Assembly (NCBI GenBank): GCA_963838385.1
Contig: CAWIRE010000004.1
Location: forward strand, 1 to 64,000
Length of the DNA: 64,000 nt
From: DAHUYF01 sp963838385
GTDB lineage: Bacteria; Pseudomonadota; Alphaproteobacteria; ATCC43930; CGMCC-115725
Reading direction: 5' to 3'
The notes beneath the pieces were generated by a model that was not told the DNA's origin, searched no databases, and saw only the letters and a list, made by a program, of their open reading frames with translations. Shown here piece after piece: positions 21,359 through 29,637 of this stretch. A program made the position numbers and the translations under genes. Numbering within the stretch: position 1 is the stretch's first letter; every line of letters starts with the position of its first letter.

Positions 21359-21383
21359 GGAGCCGTCACTCGCTGACGGCTCC
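21359..21383. terminator. Hairpin between convergent genes
   Basis: GGAGCCGTCA-CTCGC-TGACGGCTCC is a perfect 10-pair stem with a 5-base loop. It lies between bdhA and the leftward small gene at 21406-21528. On the minus strand it is followed by TTGAAT, on the plus strand by no T-run, so it more plausibly ends the leftward transcript, possibly both. Confidence 0.55.
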
Positions 21384-21405
21384 GCGCTGCTTTCCGGCGC
21401 GCGCC

Positions 21406-21528
21406 CTACCAATGGGCGGCGAGGCGGTCGACATCGATGAACAGCAGCAGCGCCACGCCCCAAAGCGCCAGCGCCACCGCCGCCAGTCGCAGTCCGATCC
21501 AGAAGTTGAAAGGTGTTCTCTGGCGCAT
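21406..21528 (-). CDS. Small single-pass membrane protein
   Basis: A 40-residue product: a short polar start (MRQRTPFNFWIG), one strongly hydrophobic span (LRLAAVALALWGVALLLFID) and DRLAAHW at the end. It begins 9 bases after the preceding small gene and is followed by a hairpin, so it looks like the second gene of a two-gene transcript. I do not recognise the family. The coding call rests on composition, spacing and the terminator. Confidence 0.45.
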   Translation of the reverse strand: MRQRTPFNFWIGLRLAAVALALWGVALLLFIDVDRLAAHW

Positions 21529-21536
21529 CGGCCGCC

Positions 21537-21734
21537 TCAATCGGATCCGGCCTCGCGGGTCAGCACGCCGACGCGTCGGTCGAGTCGCCAGATTTCCAGC
21601 CGCCGCGCCGAGCCGTGACGTGCGAGCACCTGGCGCGCGGCGCGCGCCGCCGCATCGTCGTCGGCGCATTCGAGAACGTCGGCCGCCGCTATGTGGCCAT
21701 TGAGATCGATGGCGAAACACCGATAAGACTGCAT
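21537..21734 (-). CDS. Small conserved hypothetical protein
   Basis: A 65-residue protein from ATG 21734, or 73 residues if the ATG at 21758 is used. It reads MQSYRCFAIDLNGHIAAADV followed by an alanine-rich helix and a C-terminal RRLEIWRLDRRVGVLTRE. I recall many alphaproteobacterial proteins of this pattern (YRCY..D.DGHI....I.CADD..A...A...L, then EVWELDRRV). Function is unknown. It may be co-transcribed with the small membrane protein that follows. Confidence 0.6.
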   Translation of the reverse strand: MQSYRCFAIDLNGHIAAADVLECADDDAAARAARQVLARHGSARRLEIWRLDRRVGVLTREAGSD

Positions 21735-21915
21735 CGTTTGCCCCGTTTCTTGTTGCATTGCAGCGTCTTCCGATCATGCAGCGCGGCGGCGGCGCGCCCA
21801 AGTTAATTCCCCTTAAGCCTGTCGCCATAATGCCGCCCGATTCCGGCCGGCGGATGCCGCCGCCGCCCGCTTTCGTGTATGGTGGCCCTCCTTTCGTTGC
21901 TGCGCGGAGCCATTT

Positions 21916-23232
21916 ATGGCCGAAGCCAAATTTCCCAGCTTTGCGACGCTGGCGCTGCATGCCGGACAGCGTCCCGATCCCGCCACTGGCGCGCGCGCCG
22001 TGCCGATCTACCAGACGACGAGCTACGTCTTCCGCGACAGCGACCATGCCGCCGCGCTCTTCAACCTCGAAGAGCCCGGCTATATCTACTCGCGCATCGC
22101 CAACCCCACCGTGGCCGTGCTGGAGGAGCGGCTGGCCGCGCTCGAGGGCGGCGTCGGCGCGGTCTGCACCGCCAGCGGCCAGGCGGCGCTGCATCTCGCC
22201 ATCGCGACGCTGATGGGCGCCGGCGGCCATATCGTCGCCGCCGCTTCGCTCTATGGCGGATCGATCAACCTGCTGAAGCTGACGCTGCCGCGCTTCGGCA
22301 TCACCACGAGCTTCGTCGATCCGCGCGACCCCGCCGCCTTCGCTGCGGCGATCCGGCCCGAGACGCGCCTCGTCTTCGCCGAGGTCCTCGGCAATCCCGG
22401 TCTCGAGGTGCTCGACATCGCCGCGGTGGCGATGGTGGCGCATGGCGCGGGGCTGCCGCTGCTGGTCGACGCCACCTTCGCCACGCCTTATCTCTGCCGC
22501 CCGATCGAGCATGGCTGCGACATCGTCATGCATTCCGTGACCAAATGGCTCGGCGGCCACGGCGTCGCCATCGGCGGCGCGCTGGTCGATGGCGGACGCT
22601 TCGACTGGCAGCGATCGGGCAAGTTTCCGACGCTGAGCGAGCCCTATGCCGGATATCACGGCATCGATTTCGCCGCCGAGTTCGGGCCGCAGGCCTTCAT
22701 CATGCGCGCCCGCGCCGAGGGGCTGCGCGATTTCGGCGCCTGCATGAGCCCGGCCAACGCCTTCCAACTGCTCCAGGGGGTCGAGACCCTGCCGCTGCGC
22801 ATGGCGCAGCACATGGCCAACACGCGCCGCGTGCTCGATTTCCTGATCGCGTCCGACGCCGTCGCCTGGGTGCTCCATCCGGATTTGCCGGGCCACCGCG
22901 ACCACGTGCTCGCGCGGCACCTGCTGCCGCTCGGTGCGGGCTCGGTCGTCAGCTTCGGCATCAAGGGCGGCCGCGAGGCCGGCAGGCGCTTCATCGACAG
23001 CCTGCAGCTCGTCTCCCATCTGGCCAATGTCGGCGACGCCAAGACCCTGGTCATCCATCCTGCCAGCACGACGCATCAGCAGCTCGATGCCGCCGCCCTC
23101 GCCGCCGCCGGCATCGGCGAGGACATGGTGCGGCTTTCCGTGGGGTTGGAGGATCCTGGCGACATCATCGACGACCTCGCCCAGGCGCTGCGCGCAGCGC
23201 AGAAATCGCCGCTGCGTCCGGCCGCGGAGTAG
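21916..23232 (+). CDS. metY: O-acetylhomoserine sulfhydrylase (PLP-dependent)
   Basis: Cys/Met-metabolism PLP enzyme joining O-acetylhomoserine with sulfide to homocysteine. The 438 residues have FATLALHAGQRPDPATGARA at the start, YSRIANPTVAVLEERLAALE, the PLP-binding SVTKWLGGHG (Lys210) and VSHLANVGDAKTLVIHPAST near the end. The length and the long C-terminal insert fit MetY rather than cystathionine gamma-synthase. The upstream 157 bases show no SAM riboswitch pattern I can recognise. Two hydrolase genes follow closely. Confidence 0.9.
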   Translation: MAEAKFPSFATLALHAGQRPDPATGARAVPIYQTTSYVFRDSDHAAALFNLEEPGYIYSRIANPTVAVLEERLAALEGGVGAVCTASGQAALHLAIATLMGAGGHIVAAASLYGGSINLLKLTLPRFGITTSFVDPRDPAAFAAAIRPETRLVFAEVLGNPGLEVLDIAAVAMVAHGAGLPLLVDATFATPYLCRPIEHGCDIVMHSVTKWLGGHGVAIGGALVDGGRFDWQRSGKFPTLSEPYAGYHGIDFAAEFGPQAFIMRARAEGLRDFGACMSPANAFQLLQGVETLPLRMAQHMANTRRVLDFLIASDAVAWVLHPDLPGHRDHVLARHLLPLGAGSVVSFGIKGGREAGRRFIDSLQLVSHLANVGDAKTLVIHPASTTHQQLDAAALAAAGIGEDMVRLSVGLEDPGDIIDDLAQALRAAQKSPLRPAAE

Positions 23233-23238
23233 AGCGCG

Positions 23239-24027
23239 ATGGAATTCCTTCTCGACGGCCGGCGCGTCTATGCCGGCACCGGCGGCCGCGAGCCCGATCC
23301 GGCCGAGCCCACCGTCGTGCTGCTGCACGGCGCCGGCATGGACCACACCGTCTTTGCCGCGCAGGCGCGGGCGCTGGCGTATCACGGCCGCAACGTGCTG
23401 GCCTTCGATCTCCCCGGCCATGGCAGCAGCGACGGGCCGCCGCGCGAGAGCATCGCGGCGCTCGCCGATTGGGTGCTCGCCGCCGCCACCGCCGCGGGCG
23501 CGGCGCGCTTGCGCGTCGCCGGCCACAGCATGGGCGCGCTCGTCGCGCTCGAGACCGCGGCGCGCGGCGGCGCGCGGGTCGAGGCGCTGGCGCTGATCGG
23601 CTTCGCGCCCGAGATGCGCGTCCATCCCGACCTGCTCGCGGCTGCCCGAGGCGGGGAGCACGCGGCCGTCGAGCTGATGACCGGCTGGAGCTTTGCCGCT
23701 CAGGGGCAGCTCGGCGCGGCCAGGACGCCGGGGATGTTCCTCCCCGGCAGCGCGCTCCGCCTGCTGGAACGCGCCGATATGCGCAGCCTCGCCCTCGACC
23801 TCGCCGCTTGCGATGCCTATCGCGGCGCGGCCGACTCGGCCGGGAAAATCCGCTGCCCGGTGCTGCTCCTGCTCGGCGGCGCCGACCGCATGACCCCGCC
23901 GGCGCGCGCCCGGAGCTTCGCCCCCAGCTTCGCCGATGCGCGCGTCGTCGTGCTGCCCGGCGCGGGACATCTGCTGACCATCGAGGAGCCGGCGGCGACG
24001 CTCGCGGCGCTCCGGACGGTGCTGTGA
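23239..24027 (+). CDS. Alpha/beta-hydrolase
   Basis: A 262-residue alpha/beta-hydrolase with the oxyanion segment VLLHGAGMDHTVFAAQ, nucleophile elbow AGHSMGALVAL (GHSMG), the acid in LLLGGADRMTPP and the catalytic histidine in PGAGHLLTIEEP. It starts 6 bases after metY and its stop overlaps the next thioesterase gene (TGATG), so all three form one operon. Substrate unknown. The pairing with an acyl-CoA thioesterase suggests ester or thioester clean-up, but this is inference. Confidence 0.85.
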   Translation: MEFLLDGRRVYAGTGGREPDPAEPTVVLLHGAGMDHTVFAAQARALAYHGRNVLAFDLPGHGSSDGPPRESIAALADWVLAAATAAGAARLRVAGHSMGALVALETAARGGARVEALALIGFAPEMRVHPDLLAAARGGEHAAVELMTGWSFAAQGQLGAARTPGMFLPGSALRLLERADMRSLALDLAACDAYRGAADSAGKIRCPVLLLLGGADRMTPPARARSFAPSFADARVVVLPGAGHLLTIEEPAATLAALRTVL

Positions 24028-24482
24028 TGGTTGTGCCCGTGACCGAGCGGCGGGCCGACTACCCGCATTTCCTGACCATCACCACGCGCTGGATGGACAA
24101 CGATCTCTACGGCCATATCAACAACGTCGTCTACTATTCCTTCTTCGACACCGTCATCAACGAATACCTGATTCGCAAGGGCGAACTCGATATTCAGCAG
24201 GGCCCGGCGATCGGGCTGGCGGTGGAGACGATGTGCCGCTTCCACCGCGCCCTGGCTTATCCCGAGCCGGTCGAGGCCGGGCTGCGCGTCGCCACCCTCG
24301 GCCGCTCCAGCGTGCGCTACGAGATCGGTCTGTTCAGCCCCGGGGTGGAAGAGCCCGCCGCCACCGGCCACTTCGTCCATGTCTTCGTCGAGCGGGCCTC
24401 GCGCCGCCCGGCGACGATCCCCGCGACGATTCGCGCCGCTCTAGCCCTACTCATGCCACCTCAAAAACACACCATCGGTTGA
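24027..24482 (+). CDS. YbgC/FadM-type acyl-CoA thioesterase
   Basis: A 151-residue hotdog protein (4-hydroxybenzoyl-CoA thioesterase class). The signature RWMDNDLYGHINNVVYYSFF carries the catalytic aspartate-region pattern D-x-x-GH-x-N, followed by a RALAYPEPVEAGLRVATLG strand. The ATG shares its A with the TGA of the hydrolase gene. It closes the metY operon. Substrate chain length cannot be read from sequence. Confidence 0.88.
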   Translation: MVVPVTERRADYPHFLTITTRWMDNDLYGHINNVVYYSFFDTVINEYLIRKGELDIQQGPAIGLAVETMCRFHRALAYPEPVEAGLRVATLGRSSVRYEIGLFSPGVEEPAATGHFVHVFVERASRRPATIPATIRAALALLMPPQKHTIG

Positions 24483-24542
24483 CGCGACTCACGAGATAGG
24501 CGACTCTCCATCAGTCCCTGTTGCGAAGGGAGCGGGCCGACG

Positions 24543-27500
24543 TTGCGTAAGGTGTGGGGGACCCTTCTGTCCGGGCCGGTGCTGTCCGCGGTCTGGCTGG
24601 TCATTTGCGCCGCTTACATCCAAACCCAGGTCGGCTGGGATGTGCTGACCGCGATGCTGCCCAACGAGATCGCGGTCACGGTGCTCGGCGTCGTCATGCC
24701 CCTCGCCTTCCTCTGGGTGGTCACCAGCTTCCGCCGGCGCGCCGGCGAGCTGGCCGAGGCGGCAACGCAGCTCGCCGAGCGCGTCGAGGCGCTCACCTTC
24801 CCCTCCAACGCCGCCGAGGCGCGCGCGCGCAGCGTCGGCGAGACGCTGCGCAAGCAGGCCGAGGAGCTGGCACAGACGGTCGGCGGCGCCGCTGAGCGGC
24901 TGGAGCAGGCGGTAGGCGGCGCGGCCGAGCGGCTGGAGCAGACGGCGAGCGGTCTCGGCACGCGCGTGGGCGAGGTCGCCGCCGCCGTCGGCAGCGCCGC
25001 CGAGCGCGCCGAGCGCAGCCGCGGCGGGCTCGAGGCCACGGTGGGCACGATCGAGCGCCTGGCGGTGACGATCGGCAGCCATGCCGCCCAGATCGAGAAA
25101 TCCGCCGGCCGCGATCTCGCCTCTGCGACCGATCGGCTGGCGGGGCAGGTGGCGGTGGTCGAGACCGTGGTCGAGCGCGCCTTCAGCGCCAGCGGCGACC
25201 GCATCGCCGGCCGCGCCAGCGAGCTGCAGGCGAGCCTGGTCGACGCCTTCGAGCGCGCTGCCGACCGCACCGCGGAGGAGCTCGGCCGCGTCGGCGATCG
25301 GCTGATGCGCGAAGCCGGCGCCGCCGCCGACCGGGTCGCCGGCGAGATCGGCGCCTTCGAATCGATGGTGGCGCGCAGCACCGGCGCGGCGAGCGACCGC
25401 ATGGCCGAGCAGAGCAGCGCGGTCGAGCAGCTGCTGGGCCAGGTCTCGACGCGGCTCGACGCCTCGGCGAGCCAGATCGGCGGCGCGGCGCGGCGCGGCG
25501 CCGAGGCGCTCCACGCCGAGACCGAGGCGCTGCTCGTCGCCTCCGACAAGGCGGCGGCGCAGGCCGAGGTGCTCGCCAGCACCTTCCGCAACTATGCCGC
25601 CGATCTCACCCGGCACACCGAGCAGAGCGTGAGCCAGGCGGAGGTGCTCGGCAGCACCTTCGCGCGCCAGGCCCAGGCGCTGCGCAATGCCGCGGCCGAG
25701 GCGCTGGCGCGCGTCAAGGAAGGCGGCGAAGCCTTCGGCGGCAATGCCGAGCATCTTGCCGCCGCCGCGCGCAGCGCCAGCGCGCGGGTCGAGGAGGTGG
25801 GTGAGGCGCTGCGCCAGCAGGCGCGCGATCTGCTCGCCGCCTCCGAGCAGTCGGCGGTGCGGGTCCAGGCGGTGGGCGAATCGCTGCGCCAGCGCAGCCA
25901 GGACATTTCCGGCGTGGTGCAGGGAACCATCGCCACCGTGCGCCAGGCGGTCGACAGCTTCCGCGAGAGCGGCGACGCGCTCACCGGCTCGGCCGACCAG
26001 GCGGCGACCAAGGTGGGCGAGGCGGCCAGCGGGCTGCGCGGCCAGGCCGCCGAGCTGCAGGCGATCGCCGATCAGGCGACGGCGAAGATGCGGCGCGCCG
26101 GGGAGAGCTTCGACCAGCAGGCCGACCGGCTCGCCACGGCCTCGGCCGAGGCGAGCGCCGCGCTCACCAATGTCGGCGAGATGCTGCGCCAGCATCTCGA
26201 CGGGACGAAGGAAGGCACCGAGGCGGCGGTGGCGCAGGTCGGGCAGCTGCACGAGGCCTTCACCCAGCAGCTTGGCCGGCTGAACGCGGCGCGCAATGCG
26301 GTCGCCTCGCAGGTCGCCGAGATCCGCGGGGTGATGCAGCAGCAGACGCAGGAGCTGACGCGCGCTTCGGAAGGGGCGGTGCAGCGCTCGAGCCAGGTGG
26401 GCGACGCCTTCCGCGAGCATTCGCGCCTGCTGCGCGACGCCGCCACCGAGGCGAGCACGCAGGCGGAAGCGATGGCGGTGGTCATGCAGCGGCAGGTGCG
26501 CGACCTGCACACGGTCGCCGACAATCTCTCGGCGCTCACCGCCACCATCAACGAGACGCTGCAGGCGGGCGCTGGCGAGGTGACGCAAGCGAGCGAGCGC
26601 GCCCACGGCAAGATCGGGGAGATCGGCCAGCTCCTCGCCGAGCAGAGCCGTGCGCTCGGCCAGGCAAGCGAGGTGGCGGGGCTGCGGCTGGGCCAGAGCG
26701 GCGACCTGCTGCGCCAGCGCGGCGCCGAGGTGCAGGACATCGCCGATCGCGCGGCGGCCAAGCTCGGCGAGGTCGGCGACCGCTTCAGCGAGCGCAGCCA
26801 GCAGGTCGCCCTGTCCGGCGACACGGCGAGCGGCAAGCTGCGCGATGCCAGCGCGCTGTTCCGCCAGCAGGCGCAGGACCTTGCCGCCGCCGCCGACCGC
26901 GTCGCGGCGCGGCTGCAGGATGCGAGCGAGCATCTCAATGAGCGCGCCGCGGCGGTGGCCGGCGCCGGCGATCTCGTCGCCAACCGGCTGCAGGAGCTGG
27001 GCGAGGCCGCGCGCAGCCAGGCGACCAACCTCACCGTCGCCTCGGAGGCGGCCTCGACCAAGGGCGAGCAGCTGAATGAGACGCTGCGCCGGCAGCTGCG
27101 CGACCTCGCCGCCGCGGCCGAGCATACCGGCAGCCAGCTGGGCGAGGTGCGGGGCGCGCTGCGCGAGCAGACGACCGAGCTCAACACCGCGACCGACAAG
27201 GCGGTGGAGCGGCTGCGCGATGTCGCCGACAGCTTCCGCCGCCACTCCGGCGACCTCGTCGCCGCCGCCGACCGCGCCGGCATCAAGGCCAAGGATGCCG
27301 CCGTGCTGTTCGAGACCCAGACCGAGACCCTGCTCAAGGCGGCGAGCGAGGCCTCGAGCGAAGCGCAGCGCGTGCGCGAGGCGGCGATCCAGACGCAGCA
27401 GGACACCTTCCTCAAGGCCGCCACCTTCATCATCGAGACGCTGCAGTCGATCGCGGTCGATCTCAACCGCGTGCTCGACCAGAGCATCCCGGATTCGGTG

Positions 27501-27773
27501 TGGAAGCGCTTCCATGCCGGCGATCGCGGCATCTTCACCCGCCAGCTGCTGCAGATGCAGGAGAAGAACGCCGGCTCGCTGATCAAGAAGAAGTTCGAGG
27601 AGGATCCCGGCTTCCGCGACTACGTGCTGCGCTATCTCAACCAGTTCGAGAACCTGCTCGCCCAGGCGCGCGAATGCGATCACATGGACGTGCTCGGCGC
27701 CACCTTCGTGACCGCCGATGTCGGCAAGCTCTACCTCATCCTGTCCAACGCCGTCGGGCGGCTGAAACACTGA
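24543..27773 (+). CDS. Large membrane-anchored coiled-coil protein
   Basis: A 1076-residue protein starting at TTG 24543 (AAGGGAG upstream). Two hydrophobic spans lie at the N-terminus (about residues 9-27 and 41-60, ending LAFLWVVTSFRRR). About 850 residues of alanine- and glutamine-rich helix follow, built of degenerate 30-40-residue units such as GEALRQQARDLLAASEQSA and GESLRQRSQDISGVV. A non-repetitive C-terminal domain (about 960-1076: WKRFHAGDRGIFTRQLLQMQ, then RDYVLRYLNQFENLLAQARE) looks globular and conserved. The layout resembles polarity scaffolds such as TipN of Caulobacter; homology is not established. It is monocistronic and ends in a hairpin. Confidence 0.8.
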   Translation: MRKVWGTLLSGPVLSAVWLVICAAYIQTQVGWDVLTAMLPNEIAVTVLGVVMPLAFLWVVTSFRRRAGELAEAATQLAERVEALTFPSNAAEARARSVGETLRKQAEELAQTVGGAAERLEQAVGGAAERLEQTASGLGTRVGEVAAAVGSAAERAERSRGGLEATVGTIERLAVTIGSHAAQIEKSAGRDLASATDRLAGQVAVVETVVERAFSASGDRIAGRASELQASLVDAFERAADRTAEELGRVGDRLMREAGAAADRVAGEIGAFESMVARSTGAASDRMAEQSSAVEQLLGQVSTRLDASASQIGGAARRGAEALHAETEALLVASDKAAAQAEVLASTFRNYAADLTRHTEQSVSQAEVLGSTFARQAQALRNAAAEALARVKEGGEAFGGNAEHLAAAARSASARVEEVGEALRQQARDLLAASEQSAVRVQAVGESLRQRSQDISGVVQGTIATVRQAVDSFRESGDALTGSADQAATKVGEAASGLRGQAAELQAIADQATAKMRRAGESFDQQADRLATASAEASAALTNVGEMLRQHLDGTKEGTEAAVAQVGQLHEAFTQQLGRLNAARNAVASQVAEIRGVMQQQTQELTRASEGAVQRSSQVGDAFREHSRLLRDAATEASTQAEAMAVVMQRQVRDLHTVADNLSALTATINETLQAGAGEVTQASERAHGKIGEIGQLLAEQSRALGQASEVAGLRLGQSGDLLRQRGAEVQDIADRAAAKLGEVGDRFSERSQQVALSGDTASGKLRDASALFRQQAQDLAAAADRVAARLQDASEHLNERAAAVAGAGDLVANRLQELGEAARSQATNLTVASEAASTKGEQLNETLRRQLRDLAAAAEHTGSQLGEVRGALREQTTELNTATDKAVERLRDVADSFRRHSGDLVAAADRAGIKAKDAAVLFETQTETLLKAASEASSEAQRVREAAIQTQQDTFLKAATFIIETLQSIAVDLNRVLDQSIPDSVWKRFHAGDRGIFTRQLLQMQEKNAGSLIKKKFEEDPGFRDYVLRYLNQFENLLAQARECDHMDVLGATFVTADVGKLYLILSNAVGRLKH

Positions 27774-27787
27774 GCCGCCGACGCGGA

Positions 27788-27813
27788 AAGGGCGGCCCCG
27801 AAGGGCCGCCCTT
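27788..27813. terminator. Strong hairpin between convergent genes
   Basis: AAGGGCGGCCC-CGAA-GGGCCGCCCTT is a perfect 11-pair stem with a CGAA tetraloop. It sits between the coiled-coil gene and the leftward hsp20 gene and would serve both strands. There is no T-run beyond the TT of the stem. Confidence 0.6.
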
Positions 27814-27842
27814 GTCGTCGTCGATCCCGCCGTTCGGGAGCC

Positions 27843-28298
27843 TTACGCCGCCTTCTGGTCGATGACCCGGGCGCCGGCGCCCTTGGCGATGTCGATCTTG
27901 CGCGGCTTCAGCGTCTCCGGGATCTCGCGCACGAGGTCGACATGCAGCAGCCCGTTGTCGAGGCTGGCGCCGGCGACCTTGATGTGGTCGGCGAGCTGGA
28001 AGCGGCGCTCGAAGGCGCGGCGTGCGATGCCGCGATAGAGGTACTTCCGGCCCTCGTCCTCGGCCTTCGCCTTGCCGGTGACCAGCAGCCCGTTCTCCTG
28101 CACCGTGATGTCGAGCTCATCGGCGGCGAAGCCGGCCACCGCCATGGTCAGGCGATAGGCGTTCTCGCCGGTGCTCTCGATGTTGTAGGGCGGGTAACCA
28201 TTGCCGGTATCGACCCGGGTCGCGGCGTCGGCGAGCCGCATCAGCCGGTCGAACCCGATGCTGGAACGGAACAGGGGAGAGAGATCGAAGCTGTCCAT
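27843..28298 (-). CDS. Small heat-shock protein, Hsp20 family
   Basis: A 151-residue chaperone of the alphaproteobacterial HspA/IbpA type: MDSFDLSPLFRSSIGFDRLM at the start, then the alpha-crystallin domain with YPPYNIESTGENAYRLTMAV, LLVTGKAKAEDEGRKYLYRG and an IARRAFERRFQLADH strand. The C-terminus carries the I-x-I/V-like anchoring tail region. ATG 28298 is preferred because GGAGG is eight bases upstream; the ATG at 28304 is only two bases from it. It holds unfolding proteins under heat stress. No ROSE-type thermometer was identified in the short leader. Confidence 0.9.
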   Translation of the reverse strand: MDSFDLSPLFRSSIGFDRLMRLADAATRVDTGNGYPPYNIESTGENAYRLTMAVAGFAADELDITVQENGLLVTGKAKAEDEGRKYLYRGIARRAFERRFQLADHIKVAGASLDNGLLHVDLVREIPETLKPRKIDIAKGAGARVIDQKAA

Positions 28299-28518
28299 AA
28301 CCATATCCTCCGATGAGCAACATGGGGTTTCCTCCCGGGCCCGCCGGAACGGCCGGGCCTGAGACGGATCGGACCCGCGAGGCGGCATCCGACGCCATCG
28401 AGATAAGCACGGCCCCCCGCGATTTAAGAGGGAAGAACAGGGTTAACGCGGCTTCCGGCACTGGCCTTGCTTGGGCCGGAATGGTAGAGACAGCGCCGCA
28501 GAGAACAGGGATCCCGAC

Positions 28519-28917
28519 GTGACCGCGACGGCGTTTTTCAGCAAGACCTACACCGAGGCGATGGACCTCCTGGTCGAGGCTCGCGACTACCTCGCCCATC
28601 GCGAGCCGATCGACCGCGAGACCTTGATGCCGCTGCAGCGGCTGCATTTCTGCTGCGAGACCATGCGGCTTACGGCAAGGCTGACCCAGATCATGGCTTG
28701 GCTGCTGGCGCAGCGCGCTGTCTTCGCTGGCGAGATCAGCCAGCACGACGCGCTCGCCGATCATGGCGCGCTGGCCGAGGTCGAGATCTGCATGGGCGAC
28801 GAGGCGGGATCGGCGGTGGCGATGCCGCAGCGGCTTGTCAGCCTGCTCGATCGCAGCCACCGGCTCTATCTGCGCGTCGCCCGTCTCGACGAGCTCGCCC
28901 GCCGTCAGATCGCCTGA
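28519..28917 (+). CDS. DUF1465 family protein
   Basis: A 132-residue protein starting at GTG 28519. The pattern FFSKTYTEAMDLLVEARDYL, then MRLTARLTQIMAWLLAQRAV and a C-terminal LYLRVARLDELARRQ is the DUF1465 family of alphaproteobacteria. Members are uncharacterised; some are annotated as regulators of Ctr-dependent promoters from their position, which I cannot support here. It is divergent from hsp20 and convergent with rpmE. Confidence 0.82.
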   Translation: MTATAFFSKTYTEAMDLLVEARDYLAHREPIDRETLMPLQRLHFCCETMRLTARLTQIMAWLLAQRAVFAGEISQHDALADHGALAEVEICMGDEAGSAVAMPQRLVSLLDRSHRLYLRVARLDELARRQIA

Positions 28918-28948
28918 TCTCTCGCGCCGGGAAGGCCGGCGGAGGAAA

Positions 28949-29176
28949 CTATTTCTTAACGCCGATGCCGCCGAAGCGCTTGTTGAAGCGCGCGAGCTGG
29001 CCGCCGCTGTCGAGCAACCGCTGCTGGCCGCCGGTCCAGGCCGGGTGAGACTTGGAATCGATTTCCAGGCGCAGCGTGTCGCCGGGCTTGCCGTAGGTCG
29101 AGCGCGTCTTGTAGCTCGTGCCGTCGGTCATCACGACCGTGATCTCGTGATAGTCCGGGTGGATACCGTCTTTCAT
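28949..29176 (-). CDS. rpmE: 50S ribosomal protein L31, zinc-free (C-minus) form
   Basis: A 75-residue L31 with MKDGIHPDYHEITVVMTDGT at the start and the conserved DSKSHPAWTGGQQRLLD block. Zinc-binding L31 carries a CxC ... CxxC set; here all four positions are non-cysteine (VVM and DSKSH), so this is the C-minus type that needs no zinc. The start at 29176 gives the standard length. The upstream 247 bases (29177-29423) separate it from a divergent small basic gene and must hold both promoters; a TAGAAT at 29383-29388 is the best -10 candidate for the rightward one. Confidence 0.93.
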   Translation of the reverse strand: MKDGIHPDYHEITVVMTDGTSYKTRSTYGKPGDTLRLEIDSKSHPAWTGGQQRLLDSGGQLARFNKRFGGIGVKK

Positions 29177-29423
29177 CGCTCCGCTCCGAAAAAAAGCTGC
29201 GGTCTTATAGCGGAGCGAATCGCGCCGCGCAACTGAATGACGTCTTCGATTCGCCGGGGAAGCGCCGGTAAAACGCGCGCGAAATCCGCGTCGCGACTCC
29301 GTTTTCGCGCATTTCGACGCAAAAAAACGTTCGTCAGCCCGGTTTCCACGCAATTCCATTCGACTTTCGGTTGCGACTTCCATAGAATCTGCGGTGTTTC
29401 GTCGGCACAGGGGGTTTGATCTC

Positions 29424-29534
29424 ATGAAAGCAAGAGGTACACGTGCCAAGGCTGCCGCCTCGAAGGGCGCGGCCAAGAAGGCGCCGAAGCGGAAGAAGAC
29501 CGCGAAGCGCAAGACGGCAAAGAAGAAGAAGTAG
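29424..29534 (+). CDS. Lysine-rich 36-residue peptide, histone H1-like
   Basis: ATG 29424 to TAG 29534 encodes 36 residues, about half of them lysine or arginine, as AAK/KKAPKRKKTAKRKTAKK-type repeats. It resembles the C-terminal tails of bacterial histone H1-like proteins. A good independent gene structure supports it: its own upstream region and two downstream hairpins, the second a canonical terminator. It probably binds nucleic acid or ribosomal RNA. No family is recognised and the product is too short for profile evidence. Confidence 0.6.
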   Translation: MKARGTRAKAAASKGAAKKAPKRKKTAKRKTAKKKK

Positions 29535-29546
29535 TTCGGTCTCGCT

Positions 29547-29637
29547 GCCGCGACGCTTCCCAACGGAGCGTCGCGGCGGCGACATCCGAGAGTTAAATCG
29601 AAGCCGCCGAGCTCTGCTCGGCGGCTTCACCCTTTTT
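29547..29637 (+). terminator. Tandem hairpins ending in a Rho-independent terminator
   Basis: The first stem is GCCGCGACGCT with AGCGTCGCGGC (29547-29577, 9-base loop). The second is GAAGCCGCCGAG-CTCTG-CTCGGCGGCTTC (29600-29628) followed by ACCC and TTTTT (29633-29637), a textbook intrinsic terminator. It lies between the small lysine-rich gene and the leftward motB-like gene, whose stop codon is at 29638-29636. Confidence 0.85.

Noticed and set aside
21759..21915. SAM riboswitch before metY
   Set aside because: I looked for the SAM-II type conserved core and found no match in this short leader.
24489..27770. A 1093-codon open frame antisense to the coiled-coil gene
   Set aside because: It mirrors the periodic coiled-coil coding on the plus strand in a GC-rich genome, and its product is low-complexity with no domains, while the plus strand has membrane helices and a conserved C-terminal domain.
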